Assembly: GCA_026075535.2 (NCBI GenBank)
Contig: AP026545.1
Span: 7,502,001 to 7,566,000 of the forward strand
Reading direction: 5' to 3'
Length of the DNA: 64,000 bases
Source of the DNA: Tricholoma matsutake
Taxonomy: Eukaryota > Basidiomycota > Agaricomycetes > Agaricales > Tricholomataceae
This document shows, piece by piece, positions 24,111 to 34,918 of the stretch. Made by a program: the position numbers and the translations under genes. Under the pieces are notes generated by a model. That model searched no databases and was not told the DNA's origin. It saw only the letters and a program-made list of their open reading frames with translations. Numbering within the stretch: the first letter of the stretch is position 1; each line of letters starts with the position of its first letter.

Positions 24111-25372
24111 TAGTGCTTGAAAGTCTGGTCTGGTCCCAGTTTTTCACCCTTGTGGGTGAGGACCAAGGACTGAAACAGTCTTATACTATTCAAAATTCTA
24201 CATAACCACAGACTGAACCACTCAGAACTGGTTCTGAGTGGTCCATCTGTGGTTCTCAACTGGTTCTGACCAGTCCTATGACTGTATACTAACTATTTTA
24301 TGTAACTAATATATATACCAAAAAATAATATGCTAAAATACTACCCCACAAGCCCTGCTTGTGGGGCTAGATACTGGTGCCATCATTGTCGCTGTTCCCC
24401 ATACCTGTTGTTGTTGTTCTTTCATCATCCTTGCCCATCGTCAGTCATCCCTACCCATTGTTGGTAGTCCCTGCCTATTGTTTGTCCTTCCTGCCCGTTG
24501 TTTGGTGTCCCTGCCCATTGTTCGTCATCCCTACCCATTGTTGGTTGTCCCTGCCTGTTGTTTGGTGTCCCTGCCCATCGTTCATTATCCCTGCCCTTTG
24601 TTCGTCATCCCTGGCCATTGTCCATTGTCCCTACCTGTCGTCGAGCTGTTGTCCAACATTCTAGCACCCACACTCCACCCCATGAGCAGTGGCTTGTGAA
24701 GCTGGAGGTGGGAGCTTGTCGTTGTCATCTCTGGGCATCATGGTTCTATCAGCCACCCCATGAGCAGGGGCCCACAGCGGTGGAAGATGGTTGCATCATT
24801 GTCACAAGTATAGAACCTAAAAACAAATAAAAAGGTCAGTTAGAAATGTTAAGTAAGAAAAGGTAGTAAATTTACCTGGGCCCAAATGACAACTCATTGT
24901 TTGGACCCCACTTTGTTGTGAGTTTGAGTGGTGGTTGGTGGTGGGAGAAACGTGAGTCGCATTGCAGGTTGTGGCAATGCCATACAAATAACTGTAAACA
25001 TATAAACAAAAAGTGTAAACATGTCAGAAGACGTAAACAAAGGTGCATGACCATGAAAATACATACAAATAGTCCATGATATTTAAACGGCTCACATTTC
25101 CATGCTTTCCTTTGGGTGTGCCCCACTTTTTATGTACATAAGTAGTTCAATAGATATTTTTACAACTACATACACTTAGGACTAAGGATTTGGTTCGAGA
25201 CCAGTTCTAACTGGTCTCGAATGGTTTTGCTGTTCATCTTGAGATTAGTGAACTGCAGACCGAACCAGTGCTGTAACTGCTAGGACTGTGACTGCAGGTC
25301 TGGTTACATTGGTTACAGTTCAGTTCAGTCTCAGTTATTCTCTGGTCTGCATGACCAGACCTTTAAGCACTA
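24111..25372. mobile_element. hAT-like TIR element 3 (1262 bp) carrying spliced-module DNA
   Basis: Ends TAGTGCTTGAAAGTCTGG and ...CAGACCTTTAAGCACTA. Perfect 8-bp TSD GGTGTGAA (24103-24110 and 25373-25380). On its minus strand it carries the module GPNNELSFGPR, an intron (about 24872-24820) and then two PLLMGW motifs (RCGPLLMGW at 24753-24780, HKPLLMGW at 24675-24701). A minisatellite lies at 24425-24645. No transposase. Confidence 0.8.
24425..24645 (+). repeat. Minisatellite, about 21-bp unit
   Basis: About ten degenerate copies of a unit like TCCCTGCCCATTGTTCGTCA inside hAT-like element 3. All forward frames are open through it because the unit length is about a multiple of three, so long frames here are not evidence of a gene. 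Confidence 0.75.
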
Positions 25373-25380
25373 GGTGTGAA

Positions 25381-26382
25381 TGTTAACAAACTGGTGGTGG
25401 TGGTAGAGGGAGGAGAGAGCAGCAGCATCAATGGTAGTTGATGACTATTCATCAATGAGGCAGATGTGGCTGATGAGGACAATGTACTGTGGTTGCATGA
25501 TGAACACATGAATTTTCATTTTCAGGAAATGCCGAGAGGGACTTCAAAGAAAATTTGAACATAAGTCAGTCCTTAGGGCCTTAAAGACTTACAAGCTCCT
25601 TACAGCCTTTATTAATCTTTATTTGCTGTAATGTCACTTATCTGCTTGACTGGTCATCAATTTTAAGGGAAAAATCATACTTATTTTCCTTAATAAGGCT
25701 TAATGTCCTTAATTGGACTCTAAGCTAAAAAAGTGAAATAAGTTGACCCTTGATTTTGCTGATGTAGAGTAAAATAGTGTGTATTATTCCAGAGTATTTT
25801 TTGTTCCCATGGTACCTGCCATTATGGGTATACCCTGTGTGGGCAAGGGTGCATTTACCTGTGCTGTTGTGTAACAGCCATGGCTTCACCTTGTTTTTCA
25901 ATGGGGTCACTACAACTGACAATGATAGTCTCTAGATGATTGGTCTGTATATTGGTACCAATCATATGAGATTCAAGTTTTCAACACTCAAGTGCTTGGC
26001 ATTTTGGCAAGTCTCAAGTTTTAGTATACCTAGTGTTCTTCCCTGTCAGCACCATCCAGTCAGTTTGAACAGCCCCTTTCATTCTCATCGGAACATCTGA
26101 GTCTGTTGATGCATGTCCTTTGTTCATGATTTGCAGACACTTGAAAAGTGGGTGGTTGCTGCTTATGGTCAGATACATTACAAATGGCAGGCAATGTAAT
26201 CATGCAAGATGCCACAGGAACCTTTGGCAGGAGTTGCCATGCACAGGACTCAGTCACCAGCACCAAGGTACATGGCTAGTGTGGTTTGTTGTGGATTGTC
26301 AGATAAGTTTCTTGTTGTGGTGATAGAGTTTCCCCTAGAGAACTTGGAATTGCCATGTGAAGCAATGGCCCTCTAGCACAAG
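25381..26382. other. AT-rich spacer leading into the Helitron remnant
   Basis: Has TTAAGG-type words at 25550-25730. From about 26280 protein-like segments on the plus strand probably belong to the Helitron N-terminus, but they are too decayed to set a boundary. Confidence 0.35.
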
Positions 26383-26972
26383 TTGATTGCTTATAATATT
26401 ACACATGATAATAATGGTACTTTGAATAGTTTACATCAGGTCTTGAAAGCTTACATTGAACAACTTCATAAAGTTAAATCACAGAATGTATCACAAACAG
26501 ACTCTGCTGAATTTGTGAGGAGATCAGAAATCCATCATGTTTGGCCACACATAGTTCCTCAGTCATTGAAAAATAAGATCTCACAACTTTTTTGTTTAGC
26601 AACTTCCAGTGAGATGCTTCAACAAGTTACATGTGCTTCCTGTGCAGAGTCATGTTTAAAATCAGACTGTGAATGGATATCTACAAGTTCATTAAATTTA
26701 GGTTGCCTTCAACAGCCATCTGATGAGGCCTCTGATAGATTGTCGTGGCTAGCTCCTAATGTGATTCCTCCCCCTTTGCCATATATCACAGGTGTTCTTA
26801 ATCATATCCTTGTTGATCCTGTAGGTGTACATTCATACCATTTGATGAATATGCTTATGAGCTGATCCTTTGTGATTCTTGCTTAATTCCACTTCAGAGA
26901 CAAAAAACACCTGCTCTCACATTGGCTAATTGTACTTTCCTAGGGCCAATACCTCCAGAGCTGAAGCACTTG
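26383..26972 (+). pseudogene. Helitron Rep/helicase protein, N-terminal region (first half, before gypsy F)
   Basis: Encodes the N-terminal part of a fungal Helitron transposase ahead of the Rep domain: LHQVLKAYIEQLHK, VTCASCAESCLKSDC, ILVDPVGVHS and TPALTLANCTFLGPIPPEL. The frame shifts near 26860. The coding sequence is interrupted within the codons for HL at 26967-26972 by gypsy F and continues at 37293 with AIEESMITLCHAKCW. Removing gypsy F and one copy of ACTTG rejoins the frame precisely. Helitrons move by rolling-circle transposition; this copy is dead. Confidence 0.85.
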
Positions 26973-27700
26973 TGTTAAGAACTGATCCTGAAGTGCACAT
27001 TGGAATCTGGTTGGGCCCAGAGGGTGTCAATAGCAGGAGGTTGTTGGGTTGTAGCAGATTCTGCGGAGGGGAAACAGAAAGGACTTGGCTTCAGCTTATA
27101 AGAAGCTGCACCCTTCACCTTGTCTGGTGTCCTAATCTCAAAATGAAGGTTTGGAGATAGGAGTGGGAAGGTGTGGGTAGTGTGGGGAAGGAGTATGGAG
27201 GGACTTGGGTTAAGTTTGGATGAGACCAGAACTTTGGAGAGAGAACTAGAGGTTGAGTTGAATGAAGTTCAGACTCTTAGATGGCAGAGGTAGGAGTAGA
27301 ATGAGATTGGATTGGCAAGTTTAAGTCGAGGCTTTGTTGAGTCTATGTTGATATACAAACTGGGGAATACAAGTTGAAACTAACTAGGCTTAAATATGAA
27401 AGTATGAAATAAGAGCAGAACATCTTGGGAACTGCAGCAGTGTCTCAACTGCATAGATTACCTGGCAGGAGCCACACAAGAGTCTATAGTTGAATTTGCA
27501 AAAGAGACAGTGGCCTTGGGAAGGCAGCCGTGGGTGCTATACAAGGCAGCCTGGTGCACAGCAGTGGGCAGTGCAAGGCAGCTGGAAACAAAGGCAGAAT
27601 GGAGTTGGTGAATGTTGGGCTTCCTGGTGAGGGAGGAACAAAGTGTGGAAAAGGGTCAGAAGAGTGTGGGTTCCAATTGGGCAAGGAATGGTTCTTGACG
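26973..27700 (-). repeat. 3' LTR of gypsy F
   Basis: Begins TGTTAAGAACTGATCC in plus orientation and ends ...GGTTCTTGACG. Partner of 36570-37293. Many paired differences are reciprocal CA/TG changes (for example CATTG here against TGTCA in the partner). Confidence 0.85.
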
Positions 27701-27847
27701 GTATCTCTCTGTTAGTGCTGAGCCTAGGAGGCATGTGTGTGTGTGAGTCCAAATAAGGAAGTTGGTTGATTTTCTGAATGCGGAATTGGTTGAAAAGCTG
27801 AAAGTGGAAGTTGGTTGAGAAATTCTAACTTGCTTCCAACCCCCACT

Positions 27848-28819
27848 ATGTCACTTCCAGCCCTCTCAGTAGCCAAAAAACTGGCCGCTATGAAGGCTGA
27901 GCAGGATCAAATGGAGTGGGAGGTGAGAGCCTTAGAGGAGGAGGAATGGAGGGTGGCAGAGGAGAGGAGGGCAGCTGAGGAGGCTGCAAAAGCAGAGGCA
28001 GTGTGCAAGGAGGCAGAGGTGCAGAAGAAGGAGGCAGCTGCTGTGCAAAAGGTGGAAAAGAAGCAGGCAGCTGTGGCTGCAGGGCTGGCAGATGAGGCAG
28101 AGGGGAGCAAGTCTCCCAAGAAAAAGAAAATGAGGTCAAAGGCATGGGTGGAGTCAGAGGAGCCTGAGGGGCAGGTGTGGGTTCAAGCTGCCCTGCCTTG
28201 TAAAAGGTGAGTGTTGTTTTCCCCTACCCACTTCCCTTTACTGATGATCTGCATAGGTGCAAAAATCAAAAAATTTCCTATTTCAAGATGGGTGCACAGG
28301 GGTGCATGTGCAACCACTGCACATATGTCAAACATAAATGTGAAGAAGTGGTGTGGGAGGGCAGGAGGCCCCTGTAGAAAAAGTGGTGGAAGGAGCAGGT
28401 CCAGGGGCAGCAGGGACCACTATGGGAGTGGTGGGCCTGGTGGGGGAAAGTGGGGAGGTTGCAGAGCTGCTAAGGCAGCTGGTGAAGGTGGTGAGGAGGG
28501 GTCTGGGGGAGATCATGAGTAGTGTGGTGGAGGTGAGGGAGACAGTGAAGGAGGTTTGGGATGCAATGGACCTGGAGTGGGAGGAGGTAGAGAGTGACAG
28601 GGAGGAGAGTGACATGCCAATGAGAAGGAAGAAGAAGTCAAGTGGGTGGTTAGGGAGGCAAGGCGGGAATCACGTGGAATCTGCCAGTCTGGTGATGACT
28701 GGGCAGTGTTCCAGAAATACTTGGGGAAGAGGTGGGCAGGTAATGAGGAGGAGAATGAGGGTGACAAAGAGGGCAAGGGTGACAAAGAGGGTGAAGGGGA
28801 AGCAGAGGTGGAAGTATAG
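27848..28819 (+). pseudogene. Accessory antisense gene of gypsy F: coiled-coil protein with a Cys-rich cluster
   Basis: Plus-strand gene inside gypsy F, between the end of pol (28924, minus) and the 3' LTR. ATG at 27848. Exon 1 codes for a Glu/Ala/Lys-rich coiled coil (about residues 5-90) and a basic Lys-rich patch (KSPKKKKMRSKAW), ending LPCKR. A good fungal intron follows (GTGAGT at about 28208 to CATAG at 28255). Exon 2 completes a cluster C-x2-C ... C-x-C-x2-C-x6-C (CKNQ, GCMCNHCTYVKHKC). The rest is Val/Glu-rich helices and an acidic tail ending at TAG 28817-28819. One shift near 28350 and another in the 3' half break it. The function is unknown; Cys spacing and charge suggest nucleic-acid binding. 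It could be captured host sequence, but no TSD encloses it. Confidence 0.5.
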
Positions 28820-29798
28820 GGATCCAGTTGGATCCAAAAAGAAAACTTTTATTTTGATTTTTTTGTTTGTAATAAATTTGTTTCTGACTTGTGGCAGAGT
28901 GAATGAGTAAAGGTGAATAGGGCTTAAGCCAGTAATGGACTGGGTTTCTGTGGGTAGTGGGTGTGAAAGTCCACAAGGAGTCCTTGTGCGTGATTGAGTT
29001 CCATAGTGGGTAACCAAGAAGTTTCTTCATTGGTCCCCTGATAACCTTCCCATTGGACAAGGTAGAGTATCTTGCAGCGGCATCAGTTGTTGACCTTGGA
29101 GTTGAGGACTTCAGTGATCTCATACTTGAGCTTGTCATCAATAGTGATAGGAGGAGGTGGGGGTTGTACCCAATTGGGAATTGTGTTCAGGGAGTTCTTG
29201 GAGGGATGGGTGGTGCAGATATTTTCTGCAGTGACGTAGGCAAAATCACCAATGTTGAAGTTGGGTGCAGGTGCCCAATGTTTGTCTGCAGGGCCTTGAT
29301 AAAATTCTTGAGCAGCCGCAAGCTGTTTCTGAAGTTCCTAATGAAGGTTGTCTAAGTCGACAACAAACTCATGGGTGTGCTGTGAGGCTAAGTCACATTT
29401 GGGGAAGACAGAAATGTTTGGGTGTTAGCCTTTGTTGGTGAAAAAAGGGGATACACCGGTAGAGGTGGAAGGAGCATTGTTGTAGGCAAATTTGCCCAAG
29501 GGTAAGAGGTGGGATCAGTCATCCTGCTGATAGTTACAGAAAATCCAGAGGTACTGCTCAAGGGTCTGATTAAGTTGTTCTGTCTGACCATCACCTTGTG
29601 GGTGATAACCAGAAGTGAAGTGGATCTGCATATTGAGGGAGCAGAAAAAATGGGAGACGAACTCAGATCCTCTGTCACAAGTGACATGAGATGGTATGCC
29701 ATGCTTGGAGAAGACATGGAGGACAAATAGGTTGTCTAATTCTTGGGCCATGATTTTGTTGACAGTTGGGATGAAAATGCCTTGTTTGGTGAGTCAGT

Positions 29799-30650
29799 TA
29801 GCATTTACAGGTCTGGTTAAGTCTGGTTTTTGATGTCTAAATGGGGCAACCATAGCCACAACCAGTCCAGGACTGACCCAGATATTGATGGACCACAACT
29901 GGACCACATAGGACTGGTCCATATCGGTCCATGGACTGATAAAAACCAGTCTGAACTGACTTTTTGTTGTAAAGTTTGTTGTACCAATATATCCCATATG
30001 TTTTTCAGCAACTATTACCTGGACCATTTAATGGTTACACCAGCAGTTGGATATTGTAATTCCCTGGTGACTGGTCCAACTTTTAAGAGATTTCATCAAG
30101 ATTTGACTGAGATATGACCAAAACAAAAGTACATTGTATTATATGTTGTAGTTTGTAGGTTGTAGTTGTAGTTGTAGTTGTAGTATGTAGTTGCAGCTTG
30201 TGAGGGGTGTTCAATTAATCAAAGATACATGGTACAGATGTTTATGTGTGTTATTTTTATGTCTTGGATGGTGTCCAATTGTGCCCAACATTTTTGTAAC
30301 ACAAGGTATAAGCAGTACAATCAAAGTTATTTTAATCACAACAAAATACTTGTCCAAAATGTATTTGGTCATATCTCTCTCAGTTCTCAACCTTTTTTGA
30401 TGATCCAGGGAGTGAAATTAAGGGCATTATGTGTGGGAATCAGGGGAAATAGCTCAAGTGACATATAAACCAGTTGTAACTGGTTAAAATTGGTTTTCAT
30501 CAGTTTGATGATATTCTTCAAAGCAAAAGACTGGCAACTGGACTGCAAAAGACCACTCCTATAAATAGCCACTTGATGAACCAGGCTTCAGTTCAGTTCA
30601 GTTCAGTTTTAGTCTTTTTCCAGTTCGTAGGACCAGACCTTTAAACACAA
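29799..30650. mobile_element. hAT-like non-autonomous TIR element 4 (852 bp) in the gypsy F integrase
   Basis: Near-duplicate of the element at 20877-21782. Ends TAGCATTTACAGGTCTGG and ...CAGACCTTTAAACACAA. The flanks are GAGTCAGT (29791-29798) and GAGTTGGT (30651-30658). The integrase frame requires CGA (Arg, in VDRLTKQ) at this site, so the original target was GAGTCGGT and both TSD copies have lost the CG in different ways. Confidence 0.85.
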
Positions 30651-30799
30651 GAGTTGGTCAACAATGACCAGGATAGCAGTGTGGCATCGGAGTCGGGTAG
30701 TTGCTCGATGAAATCCATGGAGATTGAGTTCCAAGGTCATTCTGGGACCAGAAGTTGCTTTAGGAACCCATAGGGTTTGTGTCAAGGCGATTTGGATTG

Positions 30800-33163
30800 T
30801 TGGTGGGATGCATACCTCACCTACAGACATGCTAGACATACATGGCAACCTCCTGCTGTTTCACCTTCTAGTTGACAAAGTCCATTTTCAAGCTGTGCTA
30901 CACCTGGCAATGCTTCCCATTATGCATACATTACACAACCCAGTAAAACAAGCAGCCAAACAATTTGTAAAAAAACACCACACACCACTACATGAAATGA
31001 TGCAGATGTTCAAGTTGAAACCAGATCTCATGGAGAAGATTTCAGTGGTGCAACAAGGGCCAAAGTGGAAGCCCAATGTGAAATTACACATTGTGGATAG
31101 CAAGGAGCAGGTGAAGGAGGAGGAAGGGACAGATAGATTGAGGGTGAAGGTGTATATGGATGGCTCAGGGTACAAGGGACAGGTGGGAGTGGCGGCAGTG
31201 CTGTACCAAGATGGGGAGGTTAGGAGTAGAAGGAGAATGAGGTTAGGATCCATATGGCACCACACCATATACAAAGGGGAGGGGGTAGAAATGATCCTGG
31301 GTTTGGAGCTAATCAGAGAGGAGCGACATGCAAATGGAACAATACCAATGGGAGTCAACAATACATTGGCCATCACAGTAACACATTCAATCAAACTGGG
31401 GCTGGGACATTATCTATGGGATCTGTTCCACTGGTGGCTGAAAATGGTGACTGACAGGCACCAGGACATGGATCTACTGGTAAGGTGGACACCTGGACAC
31501 ATTGACATTGAAGGAAATGAGGAAGCCAACAAGGAAGCTAAGGCAGCCAAACATGGATCCAGCCCAGGCCAGAAGTTACCCTCACATAGTGTTTAAGGGT
31601 CCAGTCCAGTTCGGTTTTTTGACCCAAAAACGTAAAGACTGCAACCTAAACCAGTCCAGGACTGACCCAGATACTGCTAGAACCAAACTGGACCACCTAG
31701 GACTCGTCCTTTCTGGTTAAAAGACCAAAAAAGACCGGTTCAGACTGGGTTAGACCAATGTTTTGTTGTGAAATTTGTTGTATTAATATAACCCATATGT
31801 ATCTTAGCAAATATTACCCGGACCTCATAACCACTGTACAGATAGATAGACATTGTAATTCCCCATCATTCAGTCTAACTTTTAAGACATTTCATCAACA
31901 TTTGACTTGGCTATGATCAATATAAAAATACATCTACTGAATGACTCGTGCTGAACACCAAGAAATGTAATGTGACAACCATAAATTATATGATGCATAG
32001 CATGCATTGACAAATGGTGGGAGTATTATTATACATGTTAGTCCTATGATCATTAATAGAATCAAGCACATGATCAACATATGAGTAAGATGAAATGAAA
32101 ATCAATCTGATACAACAAAATACTCATACAAAAATAGATTTGGTTATATCTTGCTCAATTCTTAACCATTTTTTATGAACCAGAGGTCGAATTCTCCGGA
32201 TTTCATGTGGGAACATGGTCCAATATACGTTCCTACAATTAAACTGGTCCTAACCGTTTTAGACCAGTTTTCTTTGGTTTTACAACATTTTTCAAAATGG
32301 AAAGACTGCTAACTGAACTGCAAAAGACCGGTCCATAAATAGACCACTGGTCTGGTCTTTTCCGGTCCAATTCAGTCCAATTTCGGTCTTTTTCTCGGTC
32401 CTATGGACTGGACCCTTCAACACTACCCTCACAATTATGGAAAATGCTACCACACTGCAAATTGGTGGTCCAGCAGGCATTCCATGTGAAACTGAAGTGA
32501 GCAGCAGTGAAAGAGTGGCAGAAGTCGCCATGGTATGAGCAGATGAAGCGGATAGACCCAGCACTGCCATTTGACAAGTTCAGAAAACAAACATCTAAAA
32601 TGCTATGCAAACATGAAAGCCTACTATTCCAATTGCAATCAGGACACATCCCCTTGAACACGCACTTACACTGAATCCAAAAAGCTGACTCCCCAATCTG
32701 CCCATGCTGTCACCAACACAACAAAACTGTAATGCACTATGTGATGCACTGCCCAGCCCACAAGAATGCGAGATGCGAGATGATATGAGCAGGTGGAAGA
32801 GGAGCTAGAGACCTACCCAAGTTGCTGACAGAACCCAAGCTGTTCCCTCATCTCTTCCAATTCATTGGCCACAGCAGATGCACATGGTCTGTCTTTGGGG
32901 AAATCCCTGACCAGCCAACACCATAACAGCCCCACAAACACTCCCTCCCTCCCTCACTAATATACTTTACAGCAACCTGACATTACATCTACTATTTCAT
33001 GTGGGATCCCTGCTACAAGTGTTGCACTGCAACATTCATAGCTGATGCAAAGAACCTCTTTCCCCATGGGCAATTGATTAGATTTGTAGTTACAGTTGTG
33101 TTTTCATCTACCATATGGTTCACCACAAAGGACAATAAATGAGGATTCAAAAAAAAAAAAAAA
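30800..33163 (+). mobile_element. LINE E: 5'-truncated Tad/I-like LINE with poly(A), inserted in gypsy F
   Basis: Encodes the ORF2 end: a linker (LPIMHTLHNPV, FVKKHHTPLHEMM), RNase H (KVYMDGSGYKGQVGVAAVLY, LVRWTPGHIDIEGNEEA), then after a nested hAT-like element WQKSPWYEQMKRIDPALPF, LLFQLQSGHIPLNTHLH and the terminal Cys/His motif CPCCHQHNKTVMHYVMHC. RT and endonuclease are missing through 5' truncation. It ends in 15 A (33149-33163). A 16-bp TSD flanks it: 30784-30799 and 33162-33177, identical except for two CG/TG positions. Removing it restores the integrase frame of gypsy F (CKRSKSP then a former CGA codon, HKPYGFL). Confidence 0.85.
31587..32425. mobile_element. hAT-like non-autonomous TIR element 5 (839 bp) nested in LINE E
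   Basis: Ends TAGTGTTTAAGGGTCCAG and ...CTGGACCCTTCAACACTA. Perfect 8-bp TSD CCCTCACA (31579-31586 and 32426-32433). Excision plus one TSD rejoins the LINE frame as KLPSQLWKMLPHC. No coding capacity. Confidence 0.9.
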
Positions 33164-33331
33164 GGTGATTTGGATCGCTTGCAAGTCATACAGGACTTGC
33201 AGAATTCCTGGACAAAGGTGTGGAGATTTGGCCAGACATATTCCCAGTGTACAAGCTGCTGGGTTTTGTTTTGTCCAAAGTGGCCAGAGAGGATGTGATC
33301 ATGTTTGTACTGCAGGACCTTGAGGTGGAGG

Positions 33332-34918
33332 TAGTGTTTGAAGGTCCAGTTTGGTCCAGTTTTTTGACCCCCAAGAGGGGCAACTGGGACCGCAACCAGT
33401 CCAAACCAATGCCTAAAGTAACAGGACCACAACTGGACTGATGAAGACCAGTCCTCATCAGTCTGGTTGCCCTCAAAAGACCAGTTACCACTGGTTTTAC
33501 CAGCAATTTTTGCCTAATTAAAATTTGCTTTATATTAACTAAAACTAATTATATTACACCCTGCGAGCAGATGCTTGCAGCAGTGGGGGTGTTGCTAAGA
33601 GGATGGGAAAAAAGAAAAAAAGAAAAAATATGAAGAAAAAAACCCTACCGTCTCGCATTTGTAGTGAGAGTGGGGGTGTAATGTTGTCCACCATGGCACC
33701 GCCCCTTGTGGTTCACATTGTCATTCATAGGCCCCTTGGTATTCGTCAACCCCCCCCCCCATTTGCATTGGTGTTTGTTGGCCCCCTCTGTTGCATTCAT
33801 AGTCCCCCCCATTTGCATTGGTATTCATTGGCATCCCATGTTTGCATTGGCATTCGTCAGCCCCCATCTGTGTTGGCATTCATCAGACCCCCCTCATTCG
33901 CATTGGCATTTGTTGGCCCCCTCTGTTGTGTTGGTAGTCCCCCCATTCATGTTGGCGTTCATCGGCTGCCTCTGTTTGCATTGGTGTTTGTCGGCACCCC
34001 CTGTTTGCATTGGCATTTGTTGGCACCCCCATTTGTACTGGTGTTCATCAGCCCACCCTCTTTGCATTGGCATTTGTAGTCCCCCCCCCATTTGTGCTGG
34101 TGTTCATCAGCCCACCCTCTTTGCATTGGCATTTGTAGTCCCCCCCCATTTGTGCTGTATGGTGTGGCACATTGGTGGTGCCATGTCATTGTTGTTGCTG
34201 CATTGTCATCCAGAAATGGGACCTGTTGCCACCTTGTGAGCAGAGGCTCACAGCAGTGGCATAGGGCTTGAGTATGGGGACAGCAGGTGGGTGATATGAG
34301 GTAAGATTCTAAAAAAAAGATCATATTAGTTAGTAATGGTAGAGAAAAAGAAATATAGAATGATACAAAACATACCTGAGGGCCCAAACAACAGTGGTCG
34401 TCATTTGGGCCAAGGATTTTTGACCTAGGCACTGTGGATGTTGTGGGTGATGCACAGAGATGGGTGAAGTGGCATTGTTGATGATTGGTGGTTATGGGAA
34501 TCATATGGCAAAGTGGTGCAACTTTGTTTTTCTTTTTTGGCACATGACCAAAAGGTCTGTGTGCAGCCACAGGGTATATAAACCCTCACCAAATGAGTAC
34601 TTTCTCTCCATGCTTGTCCCATTTTCATTATCTATTGTATAAAAAGTAAATAGTAATAGTATTTACATTAGTGTATTGTCTTGTAGTAAGTGTAATATTA
34701 AGTACATAAGTAATATTTTATATACTGTGCGAAGACCGGTTGCAACTGATTGCAACCAGTTTCATAATGGTTTTCAAACATTTTAGAAAGTAAGGCAACT
34801 GGCAACCAAACTGACCTCAAAAGAGGGCAACTGCAACTGACAGTCCGGTTGCATTCGGTTGGGTTTGGTTGGGTTGCAGTCATTTTTTTGGTCCAGCCAA
34901 CTGGACCTTCAAACAATA
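33332..34918. mobile_element. hAT-like TIR element 6 (1587 bp) in gypsy F, carrying spliced-module DNA
   Basis: Ends TAGTGTTTGAAGGTCCAG and ...CTGGACCTTCAAACAATA. The flanks GGTGGAGG (33324-33331) and GGCAGAGG (34919-34926) both derive from GGCGGAGG, which the integrase frame demands (CTC CGC CTC for LRL). The minus strand carries module sequence GPNDDHCCLGPQ, an intron (34374 to about 34312, GTATGT...CTAAC...TTTAG) and CCEPLLTRW (34228-34256). A minisatellite fills 33720-34160. Confidence 0.85.
33720..34160 (+). repeat. Minisatellite, about 28-bp unit
   Basis: About fifteen degenerate copies of a unit like CCCCCATTTGCATTGGCATT followed by CATCAGC or TTGTAGT. The last copies form a 57-bp dimer repeated almost exactly. 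Long forward and reverse frames over it are by-products of the repeat. Confidence 0.8.

Noticed and set aside
24361..24830. Overlapping Pro/Val/Cys-rich frames
   Set aside because: By-product of the 21-bp minisatellite; no start context, no homology.
28328..29141. Minus-strand Ser/Pro-rich frames
   Set aside because: Antisense shadows of the Glu/Lys/Gly-rich accessory gene of gypsy F on the plus strand.
33603..34239. Long plus-strand frames of His/Trp/Pro/Ala-rich protein
   Set aside because: They lie on the 28-bp minisatellite inside a hAT-like element; several frames are open at once on both strands, a property of the repeat unit.
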